Part shown: positions 50,541 through 62,444 of the stretch, one piece after another
Position numbering within the stretch: position 1 is the first letter of the stretch
How the letters are laid out: each line of letters begins with the position of its first letter
Assembly (NCBI GenBank): GCA_949316495.1
Contig: OX439004.1
Span: 12,932,536-12,996,535, forward strand
DNA length: 64,000 nucleotides
Direction: 5' to 3'
DNA from: Amphiduros pacificus
Lineage: Eukaryota; Annelida; Polychaeta; Phyllodocida; Hesionidae
Made by a program: the position numbers and the translations under genes
Notes under the pieces: generated by a model
What the model saw: only the letters and a program-made list of their open reading frames with translations
Database searches by the model: none
What the model was told of the DNA's origin: nothing

Positions 50541-50796
50541 TTATTAAAAAAATAATGACTTTTTACGAAAAACAAAGGTGAAATCTTCAGTTCAGATCTT
50601 ATTTGAGCAATATGGAAGTCAGAACAGATAAAAAAATATTTGGAAATGGGAAAATACATACAAACAAAATAAATAAAATGTCTACACAGAAAACAAAGAT
50701 GACATTAACATATTAGGGTTTATTTTGAGCAATGACACGTAAGCAAAGAAACTGTAACTTAATTGAGTTAATTAAAATTTTTCTACAAAGCTGCCA
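50541..50796. repeat. SINE-body repeats without heads
   Basis: Partial, diverged copies of the body unit (GGTGAAATCTTCAGTTCAGA near 50577; GATGACATTAACATATTAGG near 50700) lie between the two tRNA-like heads, spaced about 110-125 bp. Confidence 0.5.
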
Positions 50797-51090
50797 TGGG
50801 GTGATACATGGCTCAGTGTTTAAGACGTCTGTCCTCAATGCTTAAGGACTGGGGTTCGAATGAATCTCTGTTGGAGTAGTACTATTTTCATGCTGAAGGT
50901 GAAATCATATTGGGGTTCTGTTTGAGTAATATGCACTTCAGAAACATAAATTGATTTGTTTATTGCAAATGTAGAAGAATATAAAATAATAGAAATAACT
51001 TAATACCAAATAAAGATGAAATCTTTATATTGGTGTTCTAATTAAGCAATATGCATATCGGAAGAATTCAACTATTTTTCCTCTGTGGTA
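50797..51090 (+). mobile_element. tRNA-derived SINE-like repeat, copy B, with extra body units
   Basis: The head has CAGTGTTTAAGACGTCTG and a B-box-like GGGGTTCGAATGAATC. Two successive body units follow, each with GATGAAATC-like and ATATTGGGGTTCTGTTTGAG-like motifs (about 50900 and 51010). A further unit lies at about 51385-51470. Confidence 0.5.
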
Positions 51091-51094
51091 ATCC

Positions 51095-51292
51095 AAAGGA
51101 CGTGGGTTCGTTCCCATATGAGCTGAGGCCCGTGCCAAAAGGGTTAACCCGTTGTCCTTGTAAATCTGTGACCGGGTGGGTTGTCATGTCAAGGACCTGG
51201 GACATGACAATTCAGTGAGGCAGCACTATATCTGCTACAAGTAGGTCTCATCGTGAAATAAGTGAAATAATGTTGAAAGTGATGTAACCCCC
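51095..51292 (+). mobile_element. tRNA-derived SINE, second family
   Basis: B-box-like GTGGGTTCGTTCCC, then GGGTTAACCCGTTGTCCTTG, AAATCTGTGACCGGGTG, GACAATTCAGTGAGGCAGCA and the end AATGTTGAAAGTGATGTAAC. The same order occurs on the - strand at 8785-8966, which supports a dispersed SINE family of about 190-200 bp. Confidence 0.65.
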
Positions 51293-52700
51293 CAAAAAAC
51301 AAACACAGAGAATATATGTTTTTTTTGTTTTTGTTTTTTTTCCAAATACAGAAAATATGAATAATAATGACTTCAAACAGAAAACAAATATGAAATATTC
51401 ATATTGGGGTAATGTTTGAGCTCCAATCATGTCAGAACATATAGAATTGAATATTTTCTCATGACTGGATTGCTCACTCACATTTTGCCTACAGACATGA
51501 CTATCTATCCAAAGTACTTTATCAATTCATCAAGCCTTAACACATACCTGCAAACAATGCTCATTCCTAAATGCATTCCATCAGATTGGTATATTATTTA
51601 TTCCAAAACAATATTCAAAATCTTCAAAATGTGGAATTATCAATATTTGTCAAAGCCTCCAAAATAATTCTCTAGTTTCACAGTTTTTTAAACACTATTA
51701 ACAATATAGAATTAGAATTTCTATATTGTTCTATATTTAACATAAATTAAAATATCGCAATAATTATTTTGATTTTCAAATAAAACCACAATTTGAATGA
51801 AGAAATATGTGTGTACAGTGATTTGCCCACTATTTTAGACATGTGAAAGAGATCACAAACCCTATACTAATCTGAGTACTAATCTCAGCAAGCAAGTGTT
51901 CTCAGCAGGATGCCAGCTCATATTTGTAATCTCCACTGCTGGTACCCTGACCTGAGACTTTCCCCTTTTTGTCAGGTATGTTGGCTTTTGGGAAAACACG
52001 TAATGTAGTTTTATCTCTGAAACTGCAAATCGGAATTCTCGGCTATTAGTAAGTAAGATGCATTTTCAGGGGACCAATTCTGTCCATTTTACCATAAGGA
52101 ATTGTCACAGAATTGTCACAGAAGTGCACTTTTTAAATATTTTTCTGATTATCGAAAAATTCTGTTAGCTATCACTGAGTTACCATATGAAATAGCATGC
52201 CAAAGAAATGTCAAGGAGAATCGAATTGACAGCGAATTTAATATGTAAGTTTAATCTTGAATGGTAAAAAATAACTGCTTCAGTTTACTCTGGGAAAGGA
52301 TTTATATTTTCATTTGTGAAGCAAATTGCCGCTATTTCCAGAGAAATGCCATAATCAGTTTAGTTTTAAGCCATTGGCCTATGCAATAAATATATGTACA
52401 GATCTGCTTCTCCTCGAAACTGAAGTCAAATTAGATCCTTAGTGACACACCATGCGTCAGTCTTCAAACAAGCTAACACTAACCATGCTAACCTCTCTCT
52501 CTCTCTGTCGGTTCTCAGTATGTTGAGACAATATTGCACTTTTTGCATTGGTGTACCAAGGCAGACATGTTAGGGATGTGTACAATAGGTGTGGCATGCT
52601 CGGCCCATCCTGGCCTAGCCCAGCATACCATACAACAATCATTCTCATAGTCTTCAATGAAACTGGTGTGCTACTTCTTCATATTTTGTCATATTTAAAG
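51293..52700. other. Intergenic, no gene seen
   Basis: AT-rich sequence between the SINE cluster and the second VWC-like gene. It contains one more SINE-body repeat at about 51385-51470 and (CT)n near 52492-52508. Confidence 0.5.
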
Positions 52701-53858
52701 ATGTACTATCTCATTGCAATTGGTTTTTGTGTTCTTCAGGGTTTGTATATTGTTTTTTAATCATATCATATTGCCAAATTGCAAAAGAACATCGTGCAGT
52801 TTGTAGTTCCTTGGAGTATAATTATATCATTATTGTATCATTATACTTCTAGATTGTTCCCTATATATTGAAGGATGTGTTACCTTTTATAGCAGAAAAT
52901 ATTGTTTGAAGAATAATATTTATTAAGGTTAATGACTCATTTTGAAGTCATTTGACTGATAAAGTTACATATATAACCGTTGTTAATGGGGGTGATGTCT
53001 ACAGGTCCTGTTTATTGTTACTGCTTAGCTTTCAACGGCAATTTTCACTGTGATAAAGTTACATTTATAACCGTTTATCGTTTATAGGGGTGATGTCTAG
53101 ATCCCGCAAATTGCTAGTACTTAACTTGCAACACTAGTTTTCACTGTAATAAAGATACATTTAACCGTTTAATGTTTATAGTGTGGTGTCTACAGATCCT
53201 GAGTAATGTAAAATTTGCAACACCAGTTTCACTTTATTAAAGACACATTTTTAACAATTTATTGTTTATAGGGGTGATGTCTATAGATCCTGGGTGCATG
53301 CATAATGGCACATCTCTCGTGGAGGGGGATGAGGTTACAACGTGGTGTGAACATTGCGTGTGTCGAGAGGGAGGCAACTTAACATGCACTTTTCAAGAAA
53401 ATCCTGGATGTGTCAAAAACTGTACATTTGAAGGCATGATGTACGCTGGCGGTGAGGAGTTCCAGAATGCCGAATGTGGAACGTGCAGATGCAATGCGAT
53501 GAAAGGCCAGGTGTTCTGTGACGAGGATCAGTGCAATACACACTGTCCATTTGGAGAATATGAACAACCTATAGGGCACACGTACCGAGACCAGGACGGG
53601 TGCCGGGAGTGTACCTGCATGAGGGAAACAGGCGCATTCGCTTGCCACCCTCTAGCCTGTAATATGAATTGCTATCACAACGCATCCGAGACCTTCCATA
53701 GTATTGGTCAGTTCAATGCAAGCTGTGAGATGTGCGATTGTCTGCTGAACAGTATCTTAACATGCACCCAGATAGAGGACTGCTCTGGGACTGCCACCAT
53801 CCTCATCAGCAGCCTTCTCCTCGTCTGCAGCCTCCCGATGTTGGCCTTAATCATTTAA
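52701..53858 (+). CDS. VWC-like six-cysteine-module surface protein 2 (203 aa, two exons)
   Basis: Exon 1 is 52701-52740, coding for signal peptide MYYLIAIGFCVLQ; exon 2 is 53287-53858. The intron is phase 1, as in the neighbouring paralogues. An alternative acceptor at 53272 is in the same frame and would add GVMSI; 53287 is preferred because it places DPGC at the junction like VSGC in paralogue 3. Four modules of about 40 residues start at CMHNGT, CTFEGMMY, CPFGEYEQ and CYHNASET. Each has C-x(16-19)-C-x2-C-x-C-x(7-9)-C-x(4-6)-C spacing. There are several N-glycosylation sequons (NGT, NLT, NCT, NAS twice). The C-terminal hydrophobic segment ATILISSLLLVCSLPMLALI ends the protein and suggests a GPI-anchor signal or tail-less membrane anchor. 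Role unknown; secreted or cell-surface location is inferred. Confidence 0.85.
52960..53290 (+). repeat. Tandem duplication of the acceptor region of VWC-like gene 2
   Basis: Four copies, about 95 bp each, of a unit ending GTTTATAGGGGTGATGTCTA followed by an AGATCC/AGGTCC step. The conserved points are near 52987, 53084, 53176 and 53271. Each copy is preceded by AATAAAG- or GATAAAG-like ACATTTATAACCGTTTA and by CAACAC-type sequence. Only the last copy continues into coding sequence. Confidence 0.85.
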
Positions 53859-54857
53859 TGGAAAATATAAAATATTTTTATTTTGGAAACAATTTTATGT
53901 CAATACTTAAAGAATAATTAATTTAAGTAATGAATTGTTATTCACTAACAGAAATGTATAAATTAAATGTCATTCATTAAGAGTTTTTAAGAGCAATGAG
54001 TACAAATATGAGTCATGTCTTGTATATTTCTTAACAATGCCTGGTAATTTGAGAACTGAATGTGACACATCCTGCATGCTACATCTGGTTTGGCTGTTTA
54101 GTATAATTAAGGCCAGTAACTTTAGTACAATTAAGGCAAGTTATCTATCATGTACTATATCTTATTTAAAACAAATAATGATGTTCCAATATAAATATTG
54201 AATATCCCAGAACATGAGCTTCTTTATGCAGTTTATACATGTGTCTAAGAACTAAAAAAAGCCCATGGGGAATATATTACCAAATATAGGCAATAGATCC
54301 GTAATGTAACGCTATGTTCTTTTTGTTCATTTTCAAAAGGATTCAACGCATGCCAAGCTTTCTTAGTAATATGTAGTTTTTGCGATTGACTGCCCTTTGA
54401 TGCTGCTTAGTGCATATGAACTCATGATGCGGCTGTTGTGTTGGGTAGATCATGTAGGATTCACTTGACAGAGCAACATGTGCTGTATGCCAGAGCCTCT
54501 GACCACAGTTGGCAGCTGGATAGTGCCTCCATAAAGTCAGGGGTGGGAAACGAGTTCCGGTGTTAAGCTTTGAAGCGTGACCATTGGAAAATATTGCAAA
54601 ATACAGATGATTAGAAAATCTAAAACATAATTTTAGTTGTAATGATCTCAAAATATATTTTGAATTTGGATTGATTTATCAAATGAAAAGTTAAATTAAC
54701 AAACATGTTTCTGAAATAAGCTTATTTAGACTAAGCTTTAAAAAAAACTGAATGGTTTGTACAGTCATGTGACACGGGATCTCTAGCATGAAAGTACAGG
54801 GAGAACGATCGGGGGTACGCATGACCCCACTTTAACACCTGGGGCCATATCTACATC
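53859..54857. other. Intergenic, no gene seen
   Basis: AT-rich sequence between VWC-like genes 2 and 3, presumably including the 3' UTR of gene 2. No canonical AATAAA lies directly after its stop. Confidence 0.5.
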
Positions 54858-54865
54858 TATATAAG
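54858..54865 (+). promoter_or_regulatory. TATA box of VWC-like gene 3
   Basis: TATATAAG lies 48 bp upstream of the signal-peptide ATG at 54906, so transcription would start about 15-20 bp before the ATG. This is the only one of the three paralogues with an obvious TATA element. Confidence 0.6.
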
Positions 54866-54905
54866 ATGGGGGTAACAATGGTACGAAGTAAACACTAAGT
54901 TCAAG

Positions 54906-57900
54906 ATGGGGAAACTCGGAATACTAACATTAATATTTTTATCTGGCATCGCCTTAGGTAAGTTATCGGGTCGATATGTTTCCAGTTGTTATCACATATA
55001 ACTGATATCTGATATCTTAAATATGATATGATGACATATACTCTGATAAATGCAATATGTTTGGAGACACTCACAAAAACACACAGCACATCTGGTATAC
55101 TTTGAAGTGATGTAAACATGTGCTTGTCACCAATGAGGTGTCACAGCTAGAATCAACATTAGCTTGCTCTCACTTAACCATATCAGCAGACCCTTTTACT
55201 TTTAATGATATATATGCGTGCTCTGGCATGAAAAATGTATATTAAAGGCTGTATATCAACATGTAACTGTAGAGTTGCATGTATTGAAAAGTATTGAGTA
55301 CCAACGATGAATTTAAACTAAAACTTTGGTCATGGTGAATGGATTTAACTGCACTTTTTAGCCAGTGTTGTGGGACTCAACCCCGAGGTCTATATTATTA
55401 TGCTATCATATTCCTGTCTGCTTTGAAAAGTCTCACTATGCAAACCGATGTCCTGATATATTTCTTTCATTCTCACTGGATATATATCGCGATATATGGT
55501 TTGCTTCTTTGTAGAACCAACTCTTCTCTTTGTTTAGTTTGTTTAGTGTGTCATAGACACTCATGTTCATATGCCGAGGGTGTCAAGAAATAAGGTTATT
55601 TAAATCCGACTGGACGTGAAAATGTGTATTGCAGCATTCTGTGATATTTTATTATTGGTTTTTTTTACGTCATACATTATTTAAAAGAAATATATTATTT
55701 GTGTATGATACTTTTGAACTGTGTTGACTTTGTTAGCATAGCTTTTGCAGTAAGAGGTTGATTTTGTTCTGTCATTCAGTCTATCCGCTAAACCTGATTT
55801 TGTCTGTATCTACTGAATTCAATAACAGTAATATTTTTAACTAGTATCGCTGATATATAGGAAGGTTGTAACGGTTTATTTTAAGTGAGGCTTGGATTTC
55901 TCTCTATTTTGTATGAGTTTATAGAAAACAATGGAAAAAAATGAATTGTTTCTCATGTGTAGATACATCTGGGATATCCAGTGCCTCATATTGCTAAACT
56001 AAACATTGCCTTCGAGACAACTAGAGAAAAGAAATACAAGAGTGATAGAGTCAACCACCATATTGGATACAATATTTTGCTGCATTGACTATTATCGGCT
56101 TGCAAAGCTGGGTGAATACTATAAGTTATTATCACTTATGAAACAATACGCAGGCAGTTCCAGGAAATGTTCACAAAAAAATATTAATATATCAAAATAC
56201 CAGTGGTCAGCAAAGCTCTTAGGCCTGTGGCTATGTTTATACTTGGAGTGATTATGAACTCCCCACACTGCAAGGCTTAAATGAATGATCTTGTAAAGGC
56301 CGTGATAAGGTATCTTTTCCCAATAAATATTATGCTTCAAGAATTTATCATCGTTACATTGTTTGTTTGTGTGCATTTCCTCCTAATATTATACTCTGTA
56401 TACAAAATTTGAACGCAATAAACATTTTGAAGGCATGTCGCATGATCAAGATACTCTCTCATTAGCACTTTTTCTGTTCAAATACGGCAATGTATGTTAT
56501 TCAGAAAAGGGAAATCAGCCACACTGTCAACCTCCATTCATTCGGTCCAGAGGGGCACAGTCAAATGTTGGGGCACCATTAGAATATGGTTGAAATATTA
56601 ATCCCACGATTAATAGACTGACTAGTGACCAAATTAAATCTCTCTAACCCTGGTGGTTAATCTTGTTAATAATAATATGCCATGAGGTTTTTTGGACTCG
56701 TTAAATGAGATCTTTCCTTCTCTTATATAGATAATTCCAAAAACAGAGTCGACATAAATTATGTTCCTATCCCATGTTGAACGAATATTTATGTTGTTTT
56801 GATTGTATGAATGTAAGTTATCAAAGGAACATGTGTTAGATGAACAGGTCTGATAAAGTGTCATTGAAGGGTGGACGTTTGCCCCTTTGCATGACAAGAA
56901 CTTATTACCGTTATGACACAAGCTTTTGACAGGGTGTAATGCCATGATTTATCATATAGCATGATCTGGTATCCACCTGGTGTCAATGCACTCATGATTT
57001 AAGATGATAGAGACCTGGGACTAACTCATTACAGGTGGGGACAGAGACCTAGCCTCGTATGTTTCTGTGTCACACACTATGTACTGATACATTAGTATAT
57101 AGATAGGGACCTGGGACTAACTCATTGCAGGTGGGGACAGAGACCAAGACTCGTATGTCTCTGTGTCACACACTATGTACTGATACATTAGTATATAGGT
57201 AGGGACCTGGGACTAACTCATTGCAGGTGGGGACAGAGACCAAGACTCGTATGTCTCTGTGTCACACACTATGTACTGATACATTAGTATATAGATAGGG
57301 ACCTGGGACTAACTCATTGCAGGTGGGGACAGAGACCAAGACTCGTATGTCTCTGTGTCACACACTATGTACTGATACATTAGTAAATAGATAGGGACCT
57401 GGGACTTACTCTTGCAGGTGGGGACAGAGACCAAGACTTATGTCTGTGAATCACACACTATGTACTGATACATTAGTATATAGGTAGGGACCTGGGACTA
57501 ACTCATTGCGGGTGGGGACAGAGATCAAGACTCGTATGTCTCTGTGTCACACACTATGTACTGATACATTAGTATATAGGTAAATACCTGGGATAAACTC
57601 ATTGCAGGTGGGGACAGAGACCAAGCCTCGTATGTCTCTGTGTCACACACTATGTACTGATACATTAGTACATAGGTAGAGACCTTGGACTAACTCATTG
57701 CAGGTGGGGACAGAGACCAAGACTTGTATGTCTCTGTGTCACACACTATGTACTGATACATTAGTATATAGGTAAATACCTGGGATAAACTCATTGCAGG
57801 TGGGGACAGAGACCAAGCCTCGTATGTCTCTGTGTCACACACTATGTACTGATACATTAGTACATAGGTAGAGACCTGGGACTAACTCATTGCAGGTGGG

Positions 57901-60900
57901 GACAGAGACCAAGACTTGTATGTCTCTGTGTCACACACTATGTACTGATACATTAGTATATAGGTAAATACCTGGGACAAACTCATTGCAGGTGGGGACA
58001 GAGACCAAGACCCGTATATCTCTGTATCTCTCTGTCCCCAACTCATTGCAGGTGGGGACAGAGACCAAGACTCATATGTCCCTGTGTCACACACTATGTA
58101 CTGATACATTAGTATATAGGTAAATACCTGGGACTAACGCATTGCAGGTGGGGACAGAGACCAAGCCTCGTATGTCTCTGAGTCACATACTATGTATTGA
58201 TACATTAGTATATAGGTAGGGACCTACGACTTACTCATTGCAGGTGGGGACAGAGACCAAGCCTCGTATGTCTCTGAGTCACACACTTTGTTTTTTTTAT
58301 AGTTTTATGTGTTTCACAAGAAAGTTGGATATGAAATATTTCAATGTACACATGTGTTTTATAAAAAACGATTATTATTGTTATTTTTTTTAGGAAAAAA
58401 CTATATAATAAAATATGGAAAACTGCAATAGGATTTCAGGGATAATTTGACACCAACCTAACAGAAATAATAATCCATGAAATACCGAATCATGGATTTG
58501 TTTTGAATTCCCCTTAAATTCAGTGATCCAATTTTAAGGCCATTACATTTTCAACAGTTCTCCTTTGGCCTTAGCATGGATTAACCATTTCCATTGTTTA
58601 TGAAGGAGCAACATTTGATGTTTTCTTTGTAAGAGACCCGGATGTAATTCTCAATTTATCTTGACATCATGATTAAAAAATAAAATCAATAAAGATATTT
58701 ATTAAGGCATTTATTTTGTCAGGGTGTTTATTTGTTTCCATTCTGGACGGTTTTGCAAGGAGCGTGGTTTGCAATAACAGTACTTCATGTCATAAAACTC
58801 GGGGTTCCACTTATGTTTATAATGGTTCAGCAACAATACACAAAATTATATAGGATAGGCAAGTATGCAATTCAAATGATATGCGAGGTATGGGAATTGT
58901 TATTTGAAAATCATTTGTAGGTAAAAGATATGGAGTGTAACAATGGAAAGTATTGAGCGCCCGAGGTAACATCGACAAATTATGGTATTTTGTCTGCTTA
59001 TCTTAAGTGTGTTATGCTCCATTTGTTTACGAAATTGGTCTATTTATCCAAAAATATTAAATTTTCTCAATAGATTCTGTGTTCTGTTGGGTTTGAAACA
59101 TTCTTTGATGAAGCATAATTATCTCAACTGGGAGAATGTAATACCTTGGCAATGACTGAAAGAGCGCAGTTGGAATACAGACATTTGACATCTGTTGGCA
59201 GCCAAGGAAACGTGCTGACTTAAACATGAAATATACCAAAACTTTCACGCTCATATACTCCCGAGTTTATACTGCTTTGGAAATGTACAGTTAAATTGCC
59301 CAGACCGTTTTATCGGGAACATTTTTTGTTTTTGTTCCTGTCTTTGGCTGACTTTGCACTGCCTACCAACCAGTTTCAGTGTTGACATTATTTTCATATA
59401 TTATTTTCATATATTATTTTCATACAGATAATATGAATTTTAATGAATGATGAATTTTATTTGAGATGAATTTTATTTCCCAAATGTTATATCCTATTAT
59501 TATTACATACAAGACACAACAAAGAACCAAGAAAACCGGTTCAGTTACCTAATGAAGTTACCATTCAACTATAAAACTACTTATGTTTGCTGTTTGTGAA
59601 AAGAAATGTCTATATTTTCTCAATGATGATATCAATTATACGTTTCAGTGAGTGGGTGTGAGTACGATGGACGGATCCATGAGCCAGATGTATGGTTTGA
59701 GAGATCAGATGGTTGTACGATGTGCATCTGCTACACGGACGGGCGGCGGGAATGTTCAGACGAGCTTTGCCTTCCCTGGTGTTTCTACGGGGACCAGGAG
59801 TTTCCTCCTCGGTCGGTGTTCCCCGCCGACGATCAGTGTAACATATGCTCCTGTGGTACCGAGGGTGACTTGCAGTGCTCCAACCTTGACTGCTCTGAGG
59901 TCTGCCGCTTAAACAACACGCAGTACCGCAAAGGGCAGAATTTTACCAAGGCAGATGGATGCAATACCTGTACCTGTAATGGTCAGAACAACATAGACTG
60001 CACAGAGGGCCCGTGTACTTCCAAATGCCAATATGAAGACATGGAGTGGAACCCTGGAGCATCCTTCACCGCCCCAGATGGGTGTAATACATGCACATGC
60101 ACTGAGGAAGGCGCCATAGCTTGTACAGAGATGACATGCATAGCGTGCACAGTGGGACCACTCCAGTTAGAGGCAGGGGAGAAGTTTATCAGTGAGGATG
60201 GCTGCAATGTCTGTGTGTGTGACAGCAGTGGTCAGACCGTCTGCACGCAGAATGACTGTGCCGTCACCCAACAGAAATGTCTGTACGCCCAGGCTGTTTA
60301 CAGTGTGGGACAGACGTTTACAGGGGACGACACGTGTAGCACCTGCACCTGTAACACAGGTGACGTCGTCAGCTGTGACGATATCACCTGTCGGGAAGCC
60401 TGCAGGTATGACGGGAAGGAATACAGAAGTGGTGACGAATTTGATGCTGTCGACGGCTGTAATAGGTGCACTTGTCAAAAGTCATCAGTGGTGTGGTGTA
60501 CGAAGAATGAATGCCCTAAATGCAGTTATAACGGTACAAGCTACGAGTCCGGGGAGAGCTTCCCCGCCGGAGATGACTGTAACGAGTGCGTGTGCTCGGC
60601 CGATGCCTTGGTGCTGTGCTCGGACAGGTCCTGCCGGAGTCAGTGCGTGCAGGGGGCGGCCGTCTACGAGGAGGGGGCGGAGTTCCTCACGGCCGACGGC
60701 TGCGGAACATGTGTCTGCGAGAAGGGTGGGGTGCTAACATGCATACCCTTGCCATCCTGCATCAAGAAATGCGTATATGATGAGCAGACCTTTGATCTTG
60801 GCCAACTATTTCCACACATCGACGGCTGTAACACATGTGTATGTGAAATGAAGGGGGTGGTTTCGTGTACGAAGAAGGACTGCGCCAATGACGTGTGTAC

Positions 60901-61246
60901 AATGGCAGGGGTTGAGTACAGAGCTGGACAGACATTTCCTTCCAAGAAAGGCTGCGGCAATGTTTGCACGTGTATGTCTGGAGGGGACATCACATGTACA
61001 GACATGCCCTGTGACAGTATCGACACCGACAAAAGTTCACAATGTAGAAACAATGGGGAGATGTACAAGCCAGGCCAAACCATCCTAAGGCATGGTTGTA
61101 CCTGCACATGTCGCGCCGGCATCTTCTCTTGTCCAATACAGTTGTGTACATCGGGGGCCGCGCGCGCTCCAAGCCGCGGACTCCTCAATCCCGTATTGTT
61201 TATTGCCCTTGTGACAACTGTTTTGCAGACATTTTACAGTTGTTGA
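54906..61246 (+). CDS. VWC-like six-cysteine-module surface protein 3 (549 aa, 12 modules, two exons)
   Basis: Exon 1 is 54906-54957, coding for signal peptide MGKLGILTLIFLSGIAL. Exon 2 is 59649-61246, after a 4.7-kb phase-1 intron. Twelve consecutive modules of about 40 residues start at CEYDG, CFYGD, CRLNN, CQYED, CTVGP, CLYAQ, CRYDG, CSYNG, CVQGA, CVYDE, CTMAG and CRNNG. The pattern is C-x-x-x-G-x-x-Y-x-x-G-x-x-F, then DGCNTCTC, then CT-x-x-x-C. The second VWC subdomain (CC..C) is absent from every module. The protein ends in a hydrophobic stretch LNPVLFIALVTTVL after GAARAPSRG, a plausible GPI-anchor signal. Roles known for such modules are BMP/TGF-beta binding (chordin/kielin type) or protease inhibition (pacifastin type); neither can be assigned from sequence. 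Exon 2 is notably GC-richer than its surroundings. Confidence 0.88.
57000..58292. repeat. 96-bp tandem repeat in the intron of VWC-like gene 3
   Basis: About 13 copies of a 96-bp unit containing GGGACCTGGGACTAACTCAT, then TGCAGGTGGGGACAGAGACC and CACACACTATGTACTGATAC. One copy near 58010 has a rearranged junction (TCTCTGTATCTCTCTGTCCC). Each unit includes a CAGGTGGGG step resembling a 5' splice site. Confidence 0.95.
58293..59648. other. Rest of the intron of VWC-like gene 3, nothing seen
   Basis: Unique AT-rich sequence. No additional cysteine-rich exon could be found. The acceptor TACGTTTCAG at 59648 is well formed. Confidence 0.55.
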
Positions 61247-61749
61247 AGACATAGGTCTGTCTTTTGGATGGGAGATGATAATATGAACGTGTAAATACCA
61301 CAATGATAAACACATTTATGTATATATCAAGAAAAACTGCTCCTTGTATTGGTGAAAAAAAGACTACACCTGTGCCAATGCAAAAATCTATCACTATACA
61401 TTATGTGGGTACTTTTTACTGTACATATTTTATGCAGCTACACTAAATCAGGATTTAGAGCCAACATTGATCGACACTGTGAATGACAAAATCACAACCA
61501 TTTCATGTCTAAGCAAAGGCAATTTTACAAAAGATAACATGTCAATACATGGCTACAAAGTCTTCTGTCCTCATAAAATGTACAGACACTATGAATCAAC
61601 TCCAGTTTTATCTATGTTATAGTATAAATATATATGGTGTCATGTTGAAAGAGGGTTGTATATATCGCAGCTGAGTACTTCATGTGACAAAGCCATATAA
61701 TACATATCTTACTCTGAAAACAAACTTTATTTTATATTTTCATATCAAA

Positions 61750-61755
61750 AATAAA
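61750..61755 (+). terminator. Likely polyadenylation signal of VWC-like gene 3
   Basis: AATAAA about 500 bp after the stop codon, the first canonical signal downstream. Confidence 0.5.
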
Positions 61756-62444
61756 AATCCTTCCTATTATGATACTGGGATCACTTACGACTAGAGGTTC
61801 TTATGTGGGTGAATTAACATGGATAGGTTGTTCGTGGTTTAGCATCGTTGATTTCAATCCATTTTTAAGTATTTACTTCTCATGGAATTCCAAAATTTGA
61901 ATATCAAACACGAGGCAATGATAGCAGAGGTTGTGAGAAGATTGAATGACTTGCAATACCGTCAATGTGTTCCAGAATAGTCCCAACTCCACCGTGATTC
62001 AATCTATAGGTGTTGGCAGTGAGTGTCTTCTATAGTAGCAGAATCTTTGAGGGAACTATTTCCTTTTTGCGCCAAAATAGAATGTTTTCACAAAAGTACA
62101 GAAAAACTGCTCAACTTCCCTTCTCAGTCATTATATAACACTATGATGTTTATTTTTCCATGAAAGCTTATCATTTTGAATTTGGAATTCACAATGGAAA
62201 TTTCTTTGATATACAGTGGAGCCCAAAGAGTACGCTCTGTTAATGTGAATGTCCCACTCGGAACCCCTCATAAATCTGTCGAGACAGGTCTGCTAAACCC
62301 CTGCCCTCTTCATTCTAGCAGCCCCTATGAGAAGTGAAATTGTGCAAATTTACAATTAAATCTCATTGAATTTATAAGAACAAGGATGACATAGAAAAGG
62401 GCAAATATATGTCATTTTATGTTTATAGACCTTTGAGGTTGCTA
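61756..62444. other. Intergenic, no gene seen
   Basis: Unique sequence between VWC-like gene 3 and the right-hand LINE. No coding region is supported. Confidence 0.5.

Noticed and set aside
60167-61188. Frames of 60-181 codons overlapping the 12-module exon
   Set aside because: Shadows of the GC-rich cysteine-module coding sequence in other frames.
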